A DNA stretch of 64,000 nt from Pseudanabaena sp. Salubria-1 (GTDB lineage: Bacteria > Cyanobacteriota > Cyanobacteriia > Pseudanabaenales > Pseudanabaenaceae): NCBI GenBank assembly GCA_023336205.1, contig JALQCR010000011.1, positions 111,416-175,415 on the forward strand, read 5' to 3'. The translations under genes and the position numbers were made by a program. Positions 8,479-18,147 of this stretch are shown one piece after another (within the stretch, counting starts at the first letter, position 1; every line of letters begins with the position of its first letter). The notes below the pieces were generated by a model. It did no database searches. It was given only the letters and a program-made list of their open reading frames with translations, and had not been told where the DNA came from.

Positions 8479-9852
8479 ATGAGCTTAATGCCCAAGCATT
8501 TACCCAACATTGCTTCACTCCTGAAACGTAAAGACCAAAACTATTCTAAAAAGACACCACTGCGACAATGGTGTTTTTTTGCAAGCCTAACGATCGCATT
8601 ACTATCAGGATGTCAGGAGAAATCAGCACCAAGCCCCACTGCCTCACCTACAGCTACCGCCTCACCAACTGCGCAGACTGTGACTAAAAGCAAAGATCCA
8701 GAGGGAGTTTTAGAACGGGTAAAAGCTCGTGGCAAGCTAATTTGTGGCGTGAATGGCAAGCTATCAGGATTTAGCTATGTTGATGACAAAGGCGTATGGA
8801 GTGGCTTAGATGTCGATTATTGCCGCGCGATCGCTGCTGCGGTCTTAGGAGATGCTACAGCAGTTGAGTTTAAGCCATTGCTAGCCAAAGATCGCTTTAC
8901 CGCCATCCAAAATGGGGATGTTGATATCTTGATGCGCAACACCTCACGCACATTAACCCGTGATGTCACCTCCAATATTTCCTTTGCGCCCACAACTTTT
9001 TTTGATGGGCAGGGAGTAATGCTCAGGATTGGGGCAAAGCCCACAAGTAGTTCTCCTAGCCCCAGCGCATCTAGTCCCAGTTCTCCCAGTGCAAGTCCTA
9101 CAGTTTCACCATCAGCTTCTCCTAGCCCCACTAGTAGCCCCACTAGTAGCCCTGAGAGTCGATCTGAAAAAGATAGTAAATCAGATAAACAAACACCAAA
9201 AAACAGTGGATCCTCAAAAAATAGTGAAGCCCCCAACACTAGTGAAGAATTTGTGATCGCTCTCAAAGAGTTAGAGAATAAAAAAATCTGTGTAGAAACT
9301 GGAATCAACGCTACAAATTTGGAATCTACATTCAAAGAAGCAAACATTGCAATCGAGTCGATCATTCTGCCTGATCTTGATGGAGTCTTGAGTACTTATA
9401 CAAAAGGCGAATGTGATGGGATTTCCTCAGAGAAATCGCAACTTGCGTCATGGAGAAGTAAACTACCACGTCCAGCTGATCACAAAATCCTCGATCTCAG
9501 CTTATCAAGGGAGCCCCTCAGTCCAGCTCTAGTTGGTAATGATGATCGCTGGCGGGATGTCGTGACTTGGATAATTTATGCCACTTTTTATGCCGAAGAA
9601 TTGGGTATTAATATGGATAATTACCAGATTTTTAAAGACACGAAAAATCCTGAAATTTCCAGATTTCTCGGTACATCGGATTCCCTAGGTATTGAGCTTG
9701 GGTTAGCGCCAGATTGGACAACCCAGATTCTTAAGCAAGTGGGAAATTACAGTGATATCTACAATCGTAATCTTGCCCCCCTAGATATTCCACGCGGGTT
9801 AAATCGCACATGGAAGAAAGGCGGTTTACTCTATTCAATGCCATTTCGTTGA
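8479..9852 (+). CDS. amino-acid ABC transporter substrate-binding lipoprotein (AapJ/NatF type)
   Basis: This is an SBP family 3 protein related to AapJ/BztA, which delivers L-amino acids to an inner-membrane ABC permease. The long frame opens with TTG at 8452, but ATG at 8479 (or 8488) is a more likely start. A lipobox LLSGC ends at Cys45 from ATG 8479, so the protein should be a lipid-anchored periplasmic protein. The ICGVNGKLSGFS and GLNRTWKKGG segments are typical of AapJ. Between the two halves of the lobe lies about 70 residues of Ser/Pro/Thr-rich, then charged, low-complexity sequence (bases about 9034-9250). No permease or ATPase gene is adjacent, so its partner is encoded elsewhere. 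Confidence 0.82.
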   Translation: MSLMPKHLPNIASLLKRKDQNYSKKTPLRQWCFFASLTIALLSGCQEKSAPSPTASPTATASPTAQTVTKSKDPEGVLERVKARGKLICGVNGKLSGFSYVDDKGVWSGLDVDYCRAIAAAVLGDATAVEFKPLLAKDRFTAIQNGDVDILMRNTSRTLTRDVTSNISFAPTTFFDGQGVMLRIGAKPTSSSPSPSASSPSSPSASPTVSPSASPSPTSSPTSSPESRSEKDSKSDKQTPKNSGSSKNSEAPNTSEEFVIALKELENKKICVETGINATNLESTFKEANIAIESIILPDLDGVLSTYTKGECDGISSEKSQLASWRSKLPRPADHKILDLSLSREPLSPALVGNDDRWRDVVTWIIYATFYAEELGINMDNYQIFKDTKNPEISRFLGTSDSLGIELGLAPDWTTQILKQVGNYSDIYNRNLAPLDIPRGLNRTWKKGGLLYSMPFR

Positions 9853-9861
9853 TTAAACAAA

Positions 9862-9890
9862 GGATAGGCGGCGCGAAGCGCCGCCTATCC
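9862..9890 (+). terminator. terminator after the substrate-binding protein gene
   Basis: A 13-bp perfect stem (GGATAGGCGGCGC) with a GAA loop, 9 bp after the stop. It has no long T-run behind it. Confidence 0.65.
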
Positions 9891-9922
9891 TTAAAGTATA
9901 AATACCAAATGCGGAGATGTTT

Positions 9923-10546
9923 ATGTTTCAATCTGCGGCTAGAGAAGTTACCTTTGACGAGTTTCTGGATTGGTATCCAGATGGCTATGGTCGTTATGAA
10001 CTTTATGATGGAGCAATTGTCGAAATGCAGCCAACAGGAACCCATGAACAAGTAGGTGGCTTCACTGCATCAAAGTTGTCTGTAGAAATTGATCGCCACT
10101 CGATGGATTGTTTTATTCCTCGCCAAGCATTTGTGAAACCAATAGACTCTTATAAGTCAGGCTACATTCCTGATGTGATTGTGTTAAATCAATCTAGTAT
10201 AGAGTCAGAACCTATATGGAAAAAACGTTCCACTGTTACTAAGGGCAAATCTATTCGTCTAATCATTGAGGTTGTCAGTACTAATTGGCAGGATGATTAT
10301 TTGACGAAATTACGGGATTATGAAGCCTTAAATATTCCTGAATATTGGATTATTGATTACTTGGGCTTAGGTGGAAGGCGCTATATCGGCTTTCCAAAAC
10401 AGCCAACCTTGTCAATTTATCAGCTAGTGGATGGAGAATATGAAGTACAACAGTTTCGCGACAGCGATCGCTTGATTTCAATCGCTTTTCCACAACTAAT
10501 ATTAACCGCAGCCCAAATTTTTAATTCTGGTAATCTAGGAGTATAA
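9923..10546 (+). CDS. Uma2-family (DUF820) endonuclease-like protein
   Basis: The protein has the restriction-endonuclease-like fold of the Uma2 family, abundant in cyanobacteria. Key features are the N-terminal TFDEFLDWY motif, PDVIV (the acidic catalytic part), IRLIIEVVS and the YWIID strand. Function in cells is not established. ATG at 9923 is preferred over 9917, because GGAG at 9913-9916 would leave no spacing to the earlier one. It overlaps nothing but ends 2 bp before the SPFH gene, so the two are likely co-transcribed. Confidence 0.82.
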   Translation: MFQSAAREVTFDEFLDWYPDGYGRYELYDGAIVEMQPTGTHEQVGGFTASKLSVEIDRHSMDCFIPRQAFVKPIDSYKSGYIPDVIVLNQSSIESEPIWKKRSTVTKGKSIRLIIEVVSTNWQDDYLTKLRDYEALNIPEYWIIDYLGLGGRRYIGFPKQPTLSIYQLVDGEYEVQQFRDSDRLISIAFPQLILTAAQIFNSGNLGV

Positions 10547-10548
10547 AA

Positions 10549-11460
10549 ATGTCGTTTATTATTTCTGTGATCGCCTCATTAGTCTCAATAGTTTTATTTT
10601 TTAGTAACAAAAAGCTAGTTGACAATCGCATTGCTCAATTAGTCATCCAATCGGTTTCGGGATTGATTGCGCTGTTGGCAACGATAAATGCCCTGAGCCG
10701 ATTGATCATCGTCATTCCTGCGGGAAATGTTGGTGTGGAAGACTTTCAGGGCAAAGTCAGCGATCGCAGCTTACCCGCAGGTATTCACGCCATTAATCCT
10801 TTTGCGGATGTGGTGCAATTTTCAGTCCGATTACGCGATCTCAAAGAAGAGATTGGCGCAACCTCAAAGGAAGGCTTAGCACTAGGAATTGATGTCAGCA
10901 TTCAATATCGCATCGATCCTGCAAAGGCTGCGAGTATTTATCTAAATATTGGTACTGAAGAAAGAGAAATTGTGGTTTCTAGATTTCGATCAATTTCACG
11001 GGAAATTATTTCTGGATATACCGCCGAAGAGGTTTATGCTACTAAGCGCGAAGAAGTAAGTTTAAAACTTGCCGAAAAATTGCGATCGCAACTCGCACCC
11101 ATTGGCTTTATCGTCGATGAAGCTCTGTTGCGAAACGTGAAAGTTCCTGAAACTTTGCAGGCTGCGATCCAGCAAAGGCTCAAAGCAGAACAGGAAAATC
11201 TGCAAATGAAATTTGTCTTAGAAAAAGAAAAGCAAGAAGCCGATCGCAAACGCATAGAGGCAAAGGGCAGTGCGGACGCTCAAAAAATTCTAGCTGAGGG
11301 ACTTACACCTGCGGTGCTGCAATTACGTGCGATCGAGGCAACGGAAAAATTATCGCTATCTCCAAATTCTAAAATTGTCATTCTCGGCAGTGGTCAAAAC
11401 ACGCCTTTGATTTTGCCACTTGATCGCGAAGCTAATAGAGCCGTTGTTCCAGCACCATAA
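10549..11460 (+). CDS. SPFH/prohibitin-family membrane protein
   Basis: The 303-aa protein has two N-terminal hydrophobic segments (about 1-20 and 33-58), then an SPFH domain (about 60-220) with the typical prohibitin pattern LRDLKEEIGATSKEGLALGIDVSIQYR, and a charged coiled-coil tail (about 205-260). Such proteins form ring-like membrane scaffolds and often regulate FtsH-type proteases. It follows the Uma2 gene by 2 bp. The pairing with Uma2 is probably incidental, since Uma2 genes sit in many contexts. Confidence 0.85.
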   Translation: MSFIISVIASLVSIVLFFSNKKLVDNRIAQLVIQSVSGLIALLATINALSRLIIVIPAGNVGVEDFQGKVSDRSLPAGIHAINPFADVVQFSVRLRDLKEEIGATSKEGLALGIDVSIQYRIDPAKAASIYLNIGTEEREIVVSRFRSISREIISGYTAEEVYATKREEVSLKLAEKLRSQLAPIGFIVDEALLRNVKVPETLQAAIQQRLKAEQENLQMKFVLEKEKQEADRKRIEAKGSADAQKILAEGLTPAVLQLRAIEATEKLSLSPNSKIVILGSGQNTPLILPLDREANRAVVPAP

Positions 11461-11490
11461 AAATAAGTAGATGGGCATAATTAATTTAAA

Positions 11491-11543
11491 ACCAGAACCC
11501 ATAAAGTAGCACCCCGCAGGGGCGCTACTTTATGGGTTCTGGT
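11491..11543 (+). terminator. terminator after the SPFH gene
   Basis: A strong stem-loop: ACCAGAACCCATAAAGTAGC pairs with its complement through an inner CCCCGCAGGGG hairpin. It could act on either strand. Confidence 0.7.
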
Positions 11544-11702
11544 AATTTGCACAAGTACTTAATGGCTCCCTTAACAATCCTCATCTTTATGGCTTTTTTG
11601 AGATTGCCGATAGTTGAGGTGACTTGAACTGTTAAAATTTTTGCAAGGTTAAATAAAATTCTTTACAGTTTTAGTTATAAAACTCAGACAGGATCGCAAA
11701 TA

Positions 11703-12749
11703 GTGAGAATTGCAGTAGATGCGATGGGTGGAGATTTTGCCCCACGCGAGATAATCGAAGGAGCAATATTAGCTCAAACCCAATTGGGTGTGGATATAGC
11801 GTTAGTAGGTGATCGCGACATTCTCGCGAATTACTTCAAGCAACATAATTATCAAGAAAGCGATCGCCTTGAGATCGTGCCATCGGAAGGGATCATCGAA
11901 ATGGATGATGAGCCTCTTGAGGGATTGCGCCGCAAACCTAATTCCTCGATCGCCGTGGCGATGAACTTAGTTAAGCGCAAGCAAGCTGATGCAGTGATTT
12001 CAGCAGGACATTCTGGGGCAGCGATGGCGGCGGCATTACTACGCTTAGGACGATTGCCAGGGGTAGATCGACCTGCGATCGGCGCATTGTTCCCCACTCA
12101 GGTTGCGCATAAACCTGTACTTTTGCTTGATGTGGGCGCGAATGTGGATTGCCGCCCCAAATTTTTAGAGCAGTTTGCCATCATGGGATCACTCTATAGT
12201 CAATATGCGATCGGCATTAAAGAGCCAAAAGTTGGCTTGTTGAATATTGGTGAAGAAGCTTGTAAAGGCAACGAGCTAGCGATTCGCGTTCATCAAGCCT
12301 TACAAGATAATCCCCAAATTACCTTTGCAGGCAATGCCGAAGGGCGCGACATTCTTAAAGGTCAGTTTGATGTGATTGTCTGTGATGGCTTCGCTGGCAA
12401 TATTGTGCTCAAATTCGCTGAAGGTGTCGGTAATGCAGTCATGCAAATCCTCAAGGAAGAGTTACCTAAGGGTTGGCGAGGCAAGCTAGGCGCATTAATC
12501 TTGAAACCCAATCTTAAAAAGGTGAAAGAGCGCATCGATGCTGACGAGTATGGTGGGGCTTTATTACTAGGTGTAGCTGGTATTTGCGTGATTAGTCACG
12601 GTAGCTCTAACGCTGTGAGTATCCGTAATGCCATCCGTGTTGCCAAAGATGCTGTCGATAATGAAGTGCTTGAGCGTATTCGTGGTCAAATCAAGCCTAA
12701 AGTATCTGTACCAGCAATCGATGACACCCCTGATGATCCACCAACTTAG
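11703..12749 (+). CDS. plsX: phosphate acyltransferase PlsX
   Basis: PlsX converts acyl-ACP and phosphate into acyl-phosphate, the first step of phospholipid and glycolipid synthesis in most bacteria. The 348-aa protein opens with VDAMGGDFAP, the family signature, and carries the SAGHSGAAMA and CDGFAGN motifs. The start is GTG at 11703, since no upstream ATG keeps this frame. fabH follows 83 bp downstream, the order common in cyanobacteria, linking fatty-acid start and membrane-lipid synthesis. Confidence 0.95.
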   Translation: MRIAVDAMGGDFAPREIIEGAILAQTQLGVDIALVGDRDILANYFKQHNYQESDRLEIVPSEGIIEMDDEPLEGLRRKPNSSIAVAMNLVKRKQADAVISAGHSGAAMAAALLRLGRLPGVDRPAIGALFPTQVAHKPVLLLDVGANVDCRPKFLEQFAIMGSLYSQYAIGIKEPKVGLLNIGEEACKGNELAIRVHQALQDNPQITFAGNAEGRDILKGQFDVIVCDGFAGNIVLKFAEGVGNAVMQILKEELPKGWRGKLGALILKPNLKKVKERIDADEYGGALLLGVAGICVISHGSSNAVSIRNAIRVAKDAVDNEVLERIRGQIKPKVSVPAIDDTPDDPPT

Positions 12750-12832
12750 ATCTAGTTAGTTTTTTTGCGATTAGGTTTTAATTCAAAGCTCTGTAACACT
12801 CTTTATCCAGCTATTCTGATCAAACACAGCCA

Positions 12833-13816
12833 ATGACTATTACTGAATCTTCTCTCGTCGGAGTGCGTTTTATTGGTAGCGGTTCCGCCGTTCCTGATCG
12901 CGTACTTACTAATCATGATCTCGCGCAGATGGTGGACACCACTGACGAGTGGATAGCCTCACGTACAGGCATCAGAGAGCGTCATATTGCCGATGGAGAA
13001 AATGATTCAGTCGCAAATCTTGCTGCACAAGCTGGAAAACAGGCGATCGCAGCCGCAGGCTTGACAGCAGAAGACATTGATCTAATTATTTTGTCTACCT
13101 CAACTAGTGATGACTTGTTTGGGACAGCTGGAAGAGTTCAAAAAATCTTAGGTGCAGAACGAGCTGTCGCTTTTGATCTGGTTGCAGCATGTTCTGGATT
13201 TGTATTTGGCGTGGTTACTGCCTCGCAATATATTCGCACTGGAGTTTACAAAAATGTTTTGCTGATCGGTGCTGATGTGCTCTCGCGTTGGGTCGATTGG
13301 CAGGATCGTCGCACATGCATTTTGTTTGGGGATGGTGCGGGAGCTATAATTTTGCAAGCCAGTAGCGAAAGTAAGCCTCAAGACAATCTCTTAGGCTTTG
13401 AGATGCGCAGCGATGGCAAGGGAAATGATTTACTTAATATCAATTATTCTGGTCGGAGTACCTTTGAATCCATCAGTATGAATGGTCAAGAGGTCTATCG
13501 GTTTGCAGTACGTCGCGTTCCTGAAGTGATCGAAAAATCTTTGCACTATGCTCATTTGGAAGTCCATGATCTTGATTGGCTAATTTTGCATCAAGCTAAT
13601 CAACGTATTATCGACGCAGTTGTTAATCGCTTTGGCATCGATCCTGCCAAAGCTGTCAGCAACATGGGTAAGTACGGTAATACTTCCGCCGCCTCAATCC
13701 CGATCGCACTTAATGAGTGGGTACAAGCAGGCAAGATTCAACCAGATCATTTAATTGCGATCGCAGGTTTTGGCGCAGGTTTAAGCTGGGGTTCGGCAGT
13801 ATTGCGCTGGGGATAA
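12833..13816 (+). CDS. fabH: 3-oxoacyl-ACP synthase III (FabH)
   Basis: FabH condenses acetyl-CoA with malonyl-ACP to start fatty-acid synthesis. The catalytic triad is visible: Cys120 in AACSGF, His253 in LHQANQR and Asn283 in YGNTSAAS. The length of 327 aa is normal. plsX lies upstream. In many cyanobacteria fabD follows, but here the stop codon abuts a truncated IS630 element, whose 3' coding end runs antisense into the last 70 bp of fabH. Confidence 0.95.
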   Translation: MTITESSLVGVRFIGSGSAVPDRVLTNHDLAQMVDTTDEWIASRTGIRERHIADGENDSVANLAAQAGKQAIAAAGLTAEDIDLIILSTSTSDDLFGTAGRVQKILGAERAVAFDLVAACSGFVFGVVTASQYIRTGVYKNVLLIGADVLSRWVDWQDRRTCILFGDGAGAIILQASSESKPQDNLLGFEMRSDGKGNDLLNINYSGRSTFESISMNGQEVYRFAVRRVPEVIEKSLHYAHLEVHDLDWLILHQANQRIIDAVVNRFGIDPAKAVSNMGKYGNTSAASIPIALNEWVQAGKIQPDHLIAIAGFGAGLSWGSAVLRWG

Positions 13817-14795
13817 ACAAGTTTATGAGTAGTATGTGACTGAGCAAGGCAAGAAGAAATAGCGAACTTGAAAGAAGAAAAATCAGGGTAATAAACTGAG
13901 TAGAGACACTTTTTTTTCACAAATTTCCATAGACGTTCAATTAAATTTAGATTTGGGGAATAAGTGGTCAAATAAAGAAGTTCGATGTTTAATGACTGAG
14001 CTAAATCAAAAACTAAAGCACACTTTTGGTAACGAGCATTATCCAAGACAAGAGAAATTGGGATAGTCAAGCCCAAAGCCGCAATTTTGTGGAGTAATTC
14101 ACAAACACTTTGAGCGTTGATATATGAATCATTAGTCACAGTAATTAACTCATGGGTAACCGCATTAAGCGCACCAAGGACATTAAAACGCTGTCTTCCC
14201 GCTCCAGATTTGACAAACAAGCGTTCAAAACACCACAAAAAGCCTAGATAAGCACCGAGGACAAAATGGGCGGCATCGACAAAAAAAACGGCTCGTTCAC
14301 CAGTCTTTGCTTCCTCAAGACGTGGTTCTAGTTTTTTTTAAGAAATTCCTCCTGTGCTTCTGGGTCTGCTTTAGCAGGTATTAGTCCTACTCGACGACAA
14401 CGCATTCCCTTTGATTTCAGGAAATGGCGCACTTGTTCCCGACTTCGAACAATTCCCGTCAACTCAGCTATTGTTGCTGTGGCATGAGCTAGTGTTTTGG
14501 GTGGATGGTTTCGAAAGTATGTCTCTAAACTTTCCTGATGCTGTTTTAGTTCACTCTGGGGGCGATTAAAAGTCAGTTCTTTGAGTTTGCTTATCCCACC
14601 TTCTTTATAGTCTCGTAAATAACTCAACAATGTCGGTTCGGTGATTCTTAGCAATTTCGTGATTTCATCGCGTGGGTATTTCTGACTTTTTAGGTATAGT
14701 GCTTCCATTTTTCGCAGCACTCGTGGATGTGGGTGATGAAATCTTTCGTAATGTAGTTCATCTATTTCTTCACTGCTAAATGTTATTCGGATCAT
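13747..14795 (-). pseudogene. IS630-family transposase, frameshifted, 3' end lost
   Basis: Two frames encode one transposase. The first (14795-14328, 155 aa) has the helix-turn-helix part and ends EEFLKKN. A run of eight A at the junction allows a -1 shift to the second frame, which has the DDE residues in VDAAHF, LDNARY and NLIERLW. The second frame continues past the expected C-terminus into the antisense of fabH and stops at 13747, giving about 20 foreign residues after SHTTHK. So the distal end of the element, with its own stop codon and inverted repeat, is missing. The A8 shift is probably programmed; the truncation makes the copy non-functional. Confidence 0.8.
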
Positions 14796-14879
14796 CTTCC
14801 AAATTAATCAAGCTTCCTCTCATTTTTACCCTTTTAGAAAATTAAGTCTACCCCCTGTCAAAGTATAACGAATAATTTT

Positions 14880-14937
14880 CCGTAACCCGTTGAAACGGGT
14901 TTTATAGCTCTTAGCCCGCACTTGAGTGCAGGGCTTT
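14880..14937. repeat. dispersed repeat with CCCGTTGAAACGGG and GCCCGCACTTGAGTGCAGGGC hairpins
   Basis: Two adjoining palindromes lie at the 3' end of the oxygenase-like gene. The same two elements recur, inverted, at 40143-40197 between cupS and cupA. This is a cyanobacterial dispersed repeat; no function is visible beyond possible termination. Confidence 0.65.
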
Positions 14938-15950
14938 CAAACTCTAAGACGATTTTTAGGAATCCATTTAGCTAATCCTGTTAAGCGATCGCGCCAAGTT
15001 ACACAGTCCCGAGTATCCTCTGGGAGGAGACTTGCCATATATCTCAGCTCTTCATCAGAGAGCGGTGATCTACCACAGAAAAAAGGATGTCGGGGTTTGC
15101 GGCTACAATAGCCAAAAAAGATCGCCGAACGATCGAATTTAGTGGGTGGTTTACCACGATGATAGTATCGCGCCGTATCCACAAAAATTACCGTTCCAGC
15201 ATTACCCGTGCAGGTTTTGTGCCAATTACCCTGCATATGTTCGGGTAGAATATCCTGAATTTCCTGATGAAAAGCCGTTTTATAACGGCGCACAGATTTA
15301 GTTTTCAAAGTCTTGCATAGAAATTCATTAGCTTCGGGAGTAACACACTCAAAGGGTCCTCCATCTTCATTTACATCATTGATATAAACGCCAACTTTGA
15401 TCATTTGCCAGTCTTCTTTGTCCTGATGCCACTTACGTGGACCAGTCTCTCTTCCATCTGGAAGGCTGTAGTAATAGGATAAACCGTCGTAAGCAACAGG
15501 TAGCTTAAGGTAGTTTTCAATAATTCTTAGAAGCTTAGCATCTGCGCCCCACAGAAATAATTCTGGATAACGCATAATCTGCTCCGCATTAATATTTAAT
15601 GTATGTCTGCCTATATACAAAGGACTTTGAGCATCGCTTTTGAGCTCTTTGGAGATATTTTCGGCGGCAAGAAAAAAGCGATCGCTATGAGGAATTGCCA
15701 AGTCAGCTAAAGTTGTGACCGCAACCCCATATTTTTCTAGCTCTTGGACAATTTTTTGCTCTTCAGAGGTGGGGTGATTAAGTAATGGTTGATATTCGCG
15801 GATCAACCTTTGATAGCGTGGATATAGAACCTTTTGCTCAACCACATCAAGATTGCTAATAAATAGTGCTATATCTGAAGGAGCGCTAAGGGCTCTTTGC
15901 CATAGCTTCTCAAAGGTCTGATATGCCTGAGATATAATTTTTTGATGCAT
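14937..15950 (-). CDS. 2-oxoglutarate/Fe(II) dioxygenase-like (PhyH superfamily) protein
   Basis: The 337-aa protein carries a probable Fe-binding H-x-D in KWHQDKED (about 176-181) and a distal histidine in ARYYHRGKPP (about 266), with an Arg a few residues later for 2-oxoglutarate binding. The phrase DVNEDGGPFECVTP between them is the typical PhyH strand. The N-terminal 120 residues are helical and lack similarity I can name. Substrate unknown. No signal peptide. It is a single gene, with the palindromic repeat copy C about 190 bp upstream. Confidence 0.7.
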   Translation of the reverse strand: MHQKIISQAYQTFEKLWQRALSAPSDIALFISNLDVVEQKVLYPRYQRLIREYQPLLNHPTSEEQKIVQELEKYGVAVTTLADLAIPHSDRFFLAAENISKELKSDAQSPLYIGRHTLNINAEQIMRYPELFLWGADAKLLRIIENYLKLPVAYDGLSYYYSLPDGRETGPRKWHQDKEDWQMIKVGVYINDVNEDGGPFECVTPEANEFLCKTLKTKSVRRYKTAFHQEIQDILPEHMQGNWHKTCTGNAGTVIFVDTARYYHRGKPPTKFDRSAIFFGYCSRKPRHPFFCGRSPLSDEELRYMASLLPEDTRDCVTWRDRLTGLAKWIPKNRLRV

Positions 15951-16138
15951 CCGAATAAAACCTTAGAAATGATCATTTAAAGTACATGTCTCAGATCTTA
16001 CGGAAGACTTCCAAAACCACAAAAATGTTCCTAGCTTTTTATGATTATTATTGATAAATAACTATAAAGGATAATCGTTAAAACTTTCATTCGCTTTATT
16101 TTATTTTTAGGTTTCAGACTTAATAAATATATTTCTAA

Positions 16139-16229
16139 TACCAAAACACCAAATGGCTACGCTATTTTGTGTTTTTAAAACCCATACAGGGTTTGTTTTT
16201 TAATTCACAAAAGTGTTGTCACACTTTGA
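16139..16229 (+). repeat. palindromic dispersed repeat, long form (copy C, decayed end)
   Basis: Same three-hairpin order as the other copies but with a mismatched first loop and a degraded last hairpin, so it is the oldest-looking copy. It ends about 20 bp past the stop of the alpha/beta hydrolase gene. Confidence 0.75.
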
Positions 16230-16249
16230 AGTTACCTTAGTCTTGTTTT

Positions 16250-17170
16250 TTAAGCTAGCCAAGTTAGAATTTCATAATTGACCCGCTCAGGGTTATCGTC
16301 GTGAGCGCAATGTCCCATTCCTTCCAAATACATTAATGTGGCATTGGGTGCATACTTCACTAATCGCTTACCTTCCGACGGAGGAATTAAGCGATCGCTA
16401 CTTCCCCACAAGATCAATAGAGGCGCTTGCAATTGCTCAAGGGCTTGAGTCAAACTAGGTGAATAGTTGGGTTGATTGATACTGCGATTAAGCCTGAGAA
16501 AAGCTTCAGCCGCTTGGCGATCGCGTGCAGGTTCAGCAATGATTTCTACTAGTTCCTTATCAACGCGACGGCGATCGCAATAGACAATTCCTTTGAGAAC
16601 TAAACGGATTGTGAAAGGCTGACGGATTAAATGGAATAGAGGCTTAACAAGTACTGCGGACACAATCGCTTTGACCGTACGCTCAATTGGTTGCAGTGCT
16701 TTAGGAACCATGTCGTTAAAAGCGGCGATATCAGGCAAGCTAATCACGACTACGCTTGAAGCAATTTCGGGGTGATGGCTAGCGGCGATCGCAGCAACGA
16801 GAGCTCCAATTGAGTTCCCAATAATCACCATTGGCACTTTAATAAACTTCTGCCAAAACTGGAAAACTTGCTCTACCCACAGATGGATCGAATAGCGAGT
16901 TGGTGGTTTTTCGGAATTCCCAAATCCTAATAGGTCGATCGCGTAGACCGTATGATTTTCTGCCAAAGCTGGAATATTGCCACGCCAATGATCGATTGCT
17001 GCACCAAATCCATGAATTAACAGAATCGGTGGTTTAGCATAGTCAGCATTCTGCGATCGGCGAAATCCATAACGCGATCGCCATCCTCGAAAGTACCAGT
17101 CGCGATATTGCATTACATTAGCCATGTTCATCACTTTATATATTCTTGCAAACAATATCGCTATCTCCAA
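16250..17170 (-). CDS. alpha/beta-fold hydrolase
   Basis: The protein has an HGFG motif (residues about 53-56), a serine nucleophile elbow GNSIGA, an Asp in WGSSDRLIP and a His in GMGHCAHDD, the full alpha/beta hydrolase triad. It matches the cyanobacterial haloalkane dehalogenase/epoxide-hydrolase-like group, often annotated only as hydrolase. The first Met yields 306 aa. Later Met codons at residues 14, 16 and 20 are plausible starts, because the stretch before YRDWYFRGWRSRY is not conserved in type. Single gene; strong terminator downstream of the next gene cysH separates it. Confidence 0.85.
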   Translation of the reverse strand: MEIAILFARIYKVMNMANVMQYRDWYFRGWRSRYGFRRSQNADYAKPPILLIHGFGAAIDHWRGNIPALAENHTVYAIDLLGFGNSEKPPTRYSIHLWVEQVFQFWQKFIKVPMVIIGNSIGALVAAIAASHHPEIASSVVVISLPDIAAFNDMVPKALQPIERTVKAIVSAVLVKPLFHLIRQPFTIRLVLKGIVYCDRRRVDKELVEIIAEPARDRQAAEAFLRLNRSINQPNYSPSLTQALEQLQAPLLILWGSSDRLIPPSEGKRLVKYAPNATLMYLEGMGHCAHDDNPERVNYEILTWLA

Positions 17171-17225
17171 AACCCAGAGATTGTAGATGCGGTGCTTTGT
17201 ACCGCATCTACAATCTCTGGGTTTT
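17169..17225 (-). terminator. strong hairpin between cysH and the hydrolase
   Basis: A stem of over 20 bp (AACCCAGAGATTGTAGATGC and its complement) flanked by A and T runs. It ends cysH transcription before the hydrolase gene. Confidence 0.75.
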
Positions 17226-17254
17226 TAAAGGATCGCTTTGCGAGCCTTTATCAT

Positions 17255-17992
17255 TTATTCGCCTTTAGCGCGAACCAATCGACCGTCACTGGTGACATGC
17301 AATCCACATTCTTGATTGCTCATCTCCCACCACCAACGACCAGCACGGAGATCTTCTCCTGCTTCGACGGCTCTCGTACAGGGTGCACAGCCAATACTAG
17401 GAAAGTTTTGATCATGGAGCGCATTGTAGGGAACGTCATTGGCATGAATGTATTCCCAAACCTGCTCATTTGTCCAATCGATTAAAGGATTAATCTTGGC
17501 AATATTGCGATCGCCATCTAGTTCAACGGTTTCCATTGTGGAACGATTTGCAGTCTGATCGCGTCGTAGCCCTGTAATCCAAGCATCTAGCCCCTTAGTA
17601 GCCCGACCAAGTGGCTCTACTTTGCGAATGAAGCAGCATTGCTTGCGATTTTCAACGCTGTCATAGAACAGATTAATGCCCTTATCGCTGACCATCTGTT
17701 CCACTGCTTCGGCTTGAGGAAACATGATGCGCAGTTGTAGTTGTGGATATTTTTGTTGTACTTTGGCAATTACTTCATAGGTTTCTGCATTCAATCGACC
17801 TGTATCGAGTGTGAATACATTTGCGTCGGGTTTGATTTTGGCAATCATGTCGATCAAGGTGACATCTTCGGCTCCAAAACTTGAAGCTAGCGATATCTTG
17901 TCGTAGTTACCGAGCGCCCATGTGAGTACTTCTTGAGGGGTTTTATCCTTAAGCTGAGCGGCGGCGGTGTCAATGTCTGTTTGTAAGGTCAT
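17255..17992 (-). CDS. cysH: assimilatory (phospho)adenylyl-sulfate reductase CysH, iron-sulfur type
   Basis: CysH reduces activated sulfate (APS or PAPS) to sulfite, using thioredoxin. The 245-aa protein carries the 4Fe-4S ligands Cys119-Cys120 and Cys202-x2-Cys205 and the catalytic Cys229 in ECGLH. Enzymes with this cluster usually accept APS; PAPS-only enzymes lack it. So APS reductase is the better name, although the annotation convention is CysH. Single gene. Confidence 0.9.
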   Translation of the reverse strand: MTLQTDIDTAAAQLKDKTPQEVLTWALGNYDKISLASSFGAEDVTLIDMIAKIKPDANVFTLDTGRLNAETYEVIAKVQQKYPQLQLRIMFPQAEAVEQMVSDKGINLFYDSVENRKQCCFIRKVEPLGRATKGLDAWITGLRRDQTANRSTMETVELDGDRNIAKINPLIDWTNEQVWEYIHANDVPYNALHDQNFPSIGCAPCTRAVEAGEDLRAGRWWWEMSNQECGLHVTSDGRLVRAKGE

Positions 17993-18147
17993 TAGTTAGT
18001 TCGTAAATGCGCTGACATGAAAATATAATTTTATTATGCCCTGCACTCAGGCTCACAGAAATATGGCGATATTACGGTTTTTACTTCCCTACAGGCAGCG
18101 ATCGCGAAAGTCTCCGCTTTTCCTATTAGGTAAACACGCTTAATTAA

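Noticed and set aside
8817..9365. 182-aa frame opposite the substrate-binding gene
   Set aside because: Leucine-rich product is the reverse of the Ser/Pro-rich insert; no independent support.
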